Shown: piece after piece, positions 5,671-9,715 of the stretch
Numbering within the stretch: position 1 is the stretch's first letter
Layout: the number at the start of each line of letters is the position of its first letter
DNA from: Legionella genomosp. 1
Lineage (GTDB): Bacteria > Pseudomonadota > Gammaproteobacteria > Legionellales > Legionellaceae
DNA: 9,715 bases
Assembly (NCBI GenBank): GCA_945867185.1
Contig: CAMBHM010000046.1
Span: 1 to 9,715, forward strand
Direction: 5' to 3'
Notes under the pieces: model-generated
Told to the model about the DNA's origin: nothing
The model's input: only the letters and a program-made list of their open reading frames with translations
Database searches by the model: none
Program-made: the position numbers and the translations under genes

Positions 5671-7563
5671 GTGATCAGTAAACGAATAACGTCTAAACGC
5701 CAAGCAACAGCGTCGCTTTCGTTAGCAGCCCTTGGGGTCGTGTATGGAGACATTGGAACCAGCCCTTTGTACGCGTTTAAGGAATCACTGAGTGGATTAC
5801 CTATTGCACTGCCGGAAGTGCTGGGCCTTTTGTCTTTGATTTTCTGGTCCCTCATTCTAGTCATCTCCATCAAATATTTAGTTGTATTATTTCAAGCAGA
5901 CAATGATGGCGAGGGCGGGATCCTCGCATTACTTGCCTTGATAAAACGGACCGGTGCAGATAGATCCCAGCTGTTTTTTGTTATTGGAATCTTGGGCGCT
6001 GGGCTGATGCTGGGAGATGGGATGTTGACGCCTGCTATTTCGGTGATCAGTGCCATCGAGGGGGTGAATGTCATTCACCCTAGTCTTACGTTATGGATCA
6101 TTCCTGTTACTTGTGCACTCTTGATTGGGTTATTCGCCATGCAATCCTATGGCACTGCAAAAATAGGATTTATTTTTGGTCCCGTGATTTTTGTATGGTT
6201 TGTGACGATGGCAATCCTTGGTGGGGTTCATATTTATCATAATCCGGTGGTGTTAAAGGCTATCAATCCGTTGTATGCAGGTGATTTTTTATTTCATATG
6301 GGATGGAAAGGCTATGTAGTGCTAGGTGGTATTTTCCTAGTTGTCACAGGGGGCGAGGCATTGTATGCGGATCTCGGGCATTTTGGAAAGAATCCCATTC
6401 GATTGAGTTGGTTTTTGGTGGCTCTGCCGAGTCTGGTTCTGAATTATTTTGGGCAGGGCGCTCAAGTTTTGTCAGATTCCTCAGCGATGAGTAACCCTTT
6501 TTATCTGATGGCACCGGGTTGGTTTTATGTGCCGTTGCTCATTCTTGCGACCCTTGCCACGATCATTGCTTCTCAGGCAGTTATTTCCGCAACTTTTTCT
6601 TTGACGAAACAAGCTGTTTTATTGGGTTTGTATCCACATTTACCCATTGTGCAAACATCTGACGATCAAATAGGTCAAATTTATGTGCCTCAGATGAATA
6701 TGGTGCTGGCCATTGGGACGTTGTTACTGGTATTGACGTTTAAAAATGCCAATGCGTTGACGCATGCTTATGGGATTGCCGTGAATTTGGTCATGGTGTT
6801 AACCAGTATTTTAGTGCTGTATCTTGCAGTTAAAAAGTGGCGATGGCATTGGATAAGCATCGTTGCGTTGGGATCTTTTTTTGGCCTCATTGATTTGACA
6901 TTTTTAGGAGCGAATGCTCAAAAATTACTTACAGGGGGGTGGGTTCCTGTTTTATTCGCCATGGCGTCAGCATTCATTATGTATACCTGGCATCAGGGTA
7001 GAATTTATTTGCATAATACGTATTTTTTAAAAAAAGAAGCATTGGCTAGCATTTTAAATCAGTTGGATGTCAAATCTTTGACGCGATTACCCGATACGAC
7101 AGCGGTTTTTATCACCGATATTTATGATAAAAGCGGAGGTAGTTTTTTGCATTTTTTAAAATTAAACCGTACTTTTCCAGAACATATTTTAATTGTCAGT
7201 TATATGGTTGAAAATAGTCCTTATGTTCCATTGGAAGATCAGATACAAATTTCATGTTTGAACAACAGTATTTGTGAGTTGGTTTTGCACTATGGATTCA
7301 TGGATACAGTGTCTGTCACCAAGGCATTGCGTACAGCCAATAAGAAAGGATTGCTGCCTTTTGAGGTGGATATGGATACCACGACCTATTTGCTTGAAAT
7401 TCCGAATGTGGTTGCTTCTCGAAAAGGGAATGCATTATGGTTTTATTGGCAGGAGAAGTTATTTGCTTTTTTAGTACGGAATTATTCGGCTAATTTAAAC
7501 ATCGAGTTTTATCAATTGCCCTTTAATAGGACCATTGCTATTGGTACTTATTATATGATTTAA
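5671..7563 (+). CDS. kup: Kup-family potassium uptake protein
   Basis: Kup (HAK/KUP/KT) proteins are proton-coupled low-affinity potassium importers of the inner membrane, with about twelve helices and a C-terminal cytoplasmic domain. The 630-residue length matches E. coli Kup (622). Diagnostic motifs are ALGVVYGDIGTSPLYAFKE near 20-38 with Asp27, FQADNDGEGGILALLALI in helix 2-3, GAGLMLGDGMLTPAISVISAIEGV, VTGGEALYADLGHFGK, IASQAVISATFSLTKQAVLLG, IYVPQMNM and NALTHAYGIAVN. The distal part, with TAVFITDIYD, FPEHILIVSYMVEN, HYGFMD and a final NRTIAIGTYYMI, matches the soluble domain. It starts with GTG, six bases after AAGGA (5661-5665). The family's usual G-A-E-A is G-G-E-A here, a minor change. 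Its stop lies 26 bases inside the convergent DUF1460 gene. A role in osmotic or acid adaptation is a family inference. Confidence 0.95.
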   Translation: MISKRITSKRQATASLSLAALGVVYGDIGTSPLYAFKESLSGLPIALPEVLGLLSLIFWSLILVISIKYLVVLFQADNDGEGGILALLALIKRTGADRSQLFFVIGILGAGLMLGDGMLTPAISVISAIEGVNVIHPSLTLWIIPVTCALLIGLFAMQSYGTAKIGFIFGPVIFVWFVTMAILGGVHIYHNPVVLKAINPLYAGDFLFHMGWKGYVVLGGIFLVVTGGEALYADLGHFGKNPIRLSWFLVALPSLVLNYFGQGAQVLSDSSAMSNPFYLMAPGWFYVPLLILATLATIIASQAVISATFSLTKQAVLLGLYPHLPIVQTSDDQIGQIYVPQMNMVLAIGTLLLVLTFKNANALTHAYGIAVNLVMVLTSILVLYLAVKKWRWHWISIVALGSFFGLIDLTFLGANAQKLLTGGWVPVLFAMASAFIMYTWHQGRIYLHNTYFLKKEALASILNQLDVKSLTRLPDTTAVFITDIYDKSGGSFLHFLKLNRTFPEHILIVSYMVENSPYVPLEDQIQISCLNNSICELVLHYGFMDTVSVTKALRTANKKGLLPFEVDMDTTTYLLEIPNVVASRKGNALWFYWQEKLFAFLVRNYSANLNIEFYQLPFNRTIAIGTYYMI

Positions 7564-8497
7564 CCGGCTCTGCTATTTGTATGTTGATGCCTTTGATGGT
7601 TGGGCTTTTGCGTGCGTCTTGTAAATAATTTATCAAGGGTATGTCTACAACTTGATGGGCAATAGAGGAGGCTTCACGAAAGAATAACGTGTGATTTTTC
7701 CAGATGGCAAATCCCATATGCGAGACATTCAAATGCGTGCCGATGGCGTCTTGAAGATCCCAATTGGGTCGAATGATCTCAATGATAGCCCCTTGAGGGA
7801 TTTGATTAAAAAGCGCTTGGTTTGCTTCGCCTTGTTTATTCATCAAGGCTGTTAATGGTAGATATGAAATGTCAGACGTGCAGACAGCAAGGGCAGCGCC
7901 CGCTTGTTTTAAGGTTTGTAGTCGTACGGCCCTCTCATTTTCATTTAATTTTGTGACACGAATGGTTGAGAGGGGAAGGTGTTGATACCAGCTCGGTTTA
8001 TCAATGACAGCGGTGGCAAGCTGTGCTACGGGATGATGAGACGTATCTTGAAAGGTAGGTGTAATGTCTTTTAAAAACCCCTGGCGTTGGTTGTTTTTGT
8101 TCCAGTCAAGACAAGTAAAATGATTTCGAAATAGGAACGAAATGTGGGCATTTTGATAACGAATTTGATTGATGAGCTGTGGCTCTTTCTCAGGATTGTT
8201 GGTTAATGCGAGAGCGAGTACGGTGTCTACGAATGTTTCGCAATCAAAGGCGTCGGTTCGAAATAAAGGGGCTTGATCAAAAGTGCCTGTGGGGCCTTCC
8301 CCAAGCGCACCCAGTAGGTAGGGTTTCCCTAAAAATTGCTCACTGATATGGGCAATACGGGCCGAAAGTGCGTGCGCGCGTCTGTCGTTTGGTTGTGTAG
8401 TAGATGCGGCTGTAGTTGATCGTTGATCCATAGCCCAGAGGGGGTGTGCTACTCCAACACAACAACTGATGAGAAAGGCGTATTTGCTTAGGTTCAT
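7538..8497 (-). CDS. Secreted DUF1460 (N-acetylmuramoyl-L-alanine amidase-like) protein
   Basis: DUF1460 (PF07313) proteins have an NlpC/P60-like papain fold and are thought to cut peptidoglycan or its fragments. From the ATG at 8497 the product has 319 residues: a signal peptide of about 22 residues (NLSKYAFLISCCVGVAHPLWA, probable cut before MDQ), then FLGKPYLLGALGEG near 55-67, the catalytic-type FDCETFVDTVLALAL with Cys86, a RNHFTCLDWNKNNQ block, and HMGFAIWK near 260-267, supplying the likely His. It should act in the periplasm. The frame remains open upstream to a TTG at 8557, adding 20 residues ahead of the signal peptide. I reject that start because the TTG reads better as a -35 box. 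The ATG at 8497 has only a weak ribosome-binding site. The 3' end overlaps kup by 26 bases on the opposite strand. Confidence 0.88.
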   Translation of the reverse strand: MNLSKYAFLISCCVGVAHPLWAMDQRSTTAASTTQPNDRRAHALSARIAHISEQFLGKPYLLGALGEGPTGTFDQAPLFRTDAFDCETFVDTVLALALTNNPEKEPQLINQIRYQNAHISFLFRNHFTCLDWNKNNQRQGFLKDITPTFQDTSHHPVAQLATAVIDKPSWYQHLPLSTIRVTKLNENERAVRLQTLKQAGAALAVCTSDISYLPLTALMNKQGEANQALFNQIPQGAIIEIIRPNWDLQDAIGTHLNVSHMGFAIWKNHTLFFREASSIAHQVVDIPLINYLQDARKSPTIKGINIQIAEPVKSYNKYQ

Positions 8498-8528
8498 GGT
8501 AGGGTTGTAGACTAATGGACAAACTGAG

Positions 8529-8557
8529 ACAGTAGGGGATCTCTCTATTTGAGTCAA
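8529..8557 (-). promoter_or_regulatory. Candidate promoter for the DUF1460 gene
   Basis: On the minus strand TTGACT (8552-8557, five of six) is followed after 17 bases by TACTGT (8529-8534, three of six). The predicted start would leave a leader of about 25 bases before the ATG at 8497. The -10 match is weak, so the call rests mainly on the -35 and the spacing. It supports the shorter protein start. Confidence 0.3.
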
Positions 8558-8572
8558 GGGTGAGGAGTACTT

Positions 8573-9178
8573 GTGTTAAATATCATTTGGTTGTCCATGA
8601 TGTTTCTGTCGGTGATTGTCGCTCTTTTCCTAGGGCGTATCGATGCAGTCGTTGCGGCCATCACTGATTCAGCAAAACTAGGGTTTGAAGTGGCTTTGGG
8701 CCTTACGGGCATCATGGCCTTATGGATGGGGATCATGGGGGTAGCGTCTGAGTCGGGGCTGGTGACTATATTTGCACGTGCGTTGCGACCCATCATGCGG
8801 CGATTGTTTCCAGAGGTGCCAGTTGACGATCCTGCTATGGGTGCGATGCTGCTCAATATTGCAGCCAATATGTTGGGCCTTGCTAACGCTGCAACCCCAT
8901 TTGGGTTACAAGCCATGAAAGAACTGCAACGGTTGAATACCCACGTCCATACTGCAAGCAATGCAATGTGCACGTTTTTAGCCATCAATACATCTAGTGT
9001 GCAACTGATTCCTGTGACGGCCATTGCATTTTTGGCGGCCAACGGGGGTACACATCCCACGAGTGTGATTTTTAGCTCATTGGTGGCGAGCAGCATCTCG
9101 ATGACGGTTGGTTTGATCGCAGTGACCCAATTGGCGAAATTGCCTTGGTATCAAATAAAAGACGCGGATAATTTATGA
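8573..9178 (+). CDS. spmA: Spore maturation protein A-like membrane protein SpmA
   Basis: The 201-residue protein has the nucleoside-recognition/Gate fold (PF07670 type), with about four to five hydrophobic segments. The family signature NIAANMLGLANAATPFGLQAM is at 95-115, preceded by ASESGLV and LFPEVPVDDPAMGAM, and followed by FLAINTSSVQLIP and the Gly-Gly loop of AANGGTHP. In Bacillus SpmA and SpmB are needed for spore core dehydration. Many non-sporulating Gram-negatives keep the pair, and their substrate is unknown. The start is a GTG at 8573, five bases after AGGAG (8563-8567), 75 bases from the divergent DUF1460 ATG. spmB follows with an ATGA overlap, so the two are cotranslated. A long opposite-strand frame at 8554-9096 is an antisense shadow. 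The family is clear; the cellular job here is not. Confidence 0.92.
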   Translation: MLNIIWLSMMFLSVIVALFLGRIDAVVAAITDSAKLGFEVALGLTGIMALWMGIMGVASESGLVTIFARALRPIMRRLFPEVPVDDPAMGAMLLNIAANMLGLANAATPFGLQAMKELQRLNTHVHTASNAMCTFLAINTSSVQLIPVTAIAFLAANGGTHPTSVIFSSLVASSISMTVGLIAVTQLAKLPWYQIKDADNL

Positions 9179-9708
9179 ATTCGATAGCCAACCAATTCTC
9201 TAATGGGGTGATGCTCCTCTTTGTGGTTGGGATCCCGTTGTATGCGACTATCAAAAAAATAAATGTATTTGATGCGTTCATCACGGGTGCAAAACAAGGG
9301 TTTGATACCAGTGTGAGTATTATTCCTTATTTGATAGCCATGATGGTCGCTATTGGTATGTTGCGCGCATCAGGTTTTTTTGAATTGGTCACTCGTGGGC
9401 TTCGACCATTACTAACGGCGATTGGCATGCCTTCGGAGTTACTGCCATTGGCGTTTATTCGTCCTTTTTCAGGCAGTGCAGCCACGGGTGTGATGGCGGA
9501 GTTGATTCATACCCACGGTGGTAACTCGTTTATTTCAAAAGCAGCAGCAACGATCATGGGGAGTACAGAAACGACGTTTTATGTGATTGCTGTCTATTTT
9601 GGTGCAGTGAATATTAGACGAACACGCCATGCCATTCCGGCGGGATTGTTGGCCGATTTGGCAGGCATTATTGCCGCTGTGATGATTTGTCAATATCTTT
9701 TTTCTTAG
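9175..9708 (+). CDS. spmB: Spore maturation protein B-like membrane protein SpmB
   Basis: The 177-residue membrane protein is the usual partner of SpmA and shares its Gate-type fold. The signature motifs are RPFSGSAATG at 96-105, AELIHTHGG, MGSTETTFYVIAVYFG at 128-143 and RRTRHAIPAGLLADLAG at 148-164. Three to four hydrophobic segments are visible. Its ATG overlaps the spmA TGA (ATGA at 9175-9178), the classical coupling arrangement, so the two products probably assemble together. Some bacteria carry the two as one fused protein; here they are separate. The stop TAG at 9706-9708 lies seven bases before the window end, so any third gene in the operon is not visible. Confidence 0.92.
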   Translation: MNSIANQFSNGVMLLFVVGIPLYATIKKINVFDAFITGAKQGFDTSVSIIPYLIAMMVAIGMLRASGFFELVTRGLRPLLTAIGMPSELLPLAFIRPFSGSAATGVMAELIHTHGGNSFISKAAATIMGSTETTFYVIAVYFGAVNIRRTRHAIPAGLLADLAGIIAAVMICQYLFS

Positions 9709-9715
9709 GCGGTGT

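Noticed and set aside
8554..9096. 180-codon open frame on the minus strand opposite spmA
   Set aside because: It lies wholly antisense to a clear SpmA protein, has no recognisable motif and a composition typical of a mirrored membrane-protein gene.

Overview
The window reads as ordinary chromosomal DNA, densely coding, of a Gram-negative gammaproteobacterium. Supporting signs are a lipobox-bearing OmpA-type lipoprotein, a PriC-like protein, TsaC of the short gammaproteobacterial type, and moderate GC content. The mixture of a GadC-type and a YveA-type amino acid permease, Kup, a DUF1460 protein and SpmA/SpmB suggests the Legionellales/Coxiellaceae and their host-associated relatives. That placement is an impression from family combinations, not a demonstrated assignment. 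I see no insertion sequence, phage gene, CRISPR array, tRNA or rRNA, and no gene-free stretch over 300 bases.

Layout: (1) 1-538, minus strand, a tetratricopeptide-repeat protein running off the left edge. (2) 672-1220, plus, tsaC, which makes the threonylcarbamoyl-adenylate used for tRNA t6A. (3) 1287-3232, plus, a two-gene unit of a GadC-like amino acid antiporter and an overlapping PriC-like protein. A promoter-like element with an 18-bp dyad lies just ahead of it. (4) 3234-5549, minus, a second probable operon: an OmpA-like lipoprotein with a glycine zipper, followed 12 bases later by a YveA-like amino acid/proton symporter. (5) 5671-7563, plus, kup potassium transporter, divergent from the lipoprotein gene across a 121-base region with candidate back-to-back promoters. 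(6) 7538-8497, minus, a secreted DUF1460 cell-wall amidase-like protein whose 3' end overlaps kup. (7) 8573-9708, plus, spmA-spmB, overlapping by four bases.

Four of the nine genes are membrane proteins for solute uptake or of the SpmA/B type with the nucleoside-recognition (Gate) fold. Two more act in the envelope or periplasm. The local theme is therefore amino acid and potassium transport plus envelope maintenance. I found no clearly new multi-gene system. The observations most worth following are the GadC-like antiporter that lacks the pH-sensing C-plug, the dyad placed over its promoter, the lipoprotein-permease operon, and two tail-to-tail gene pairs with no space for a terminator.
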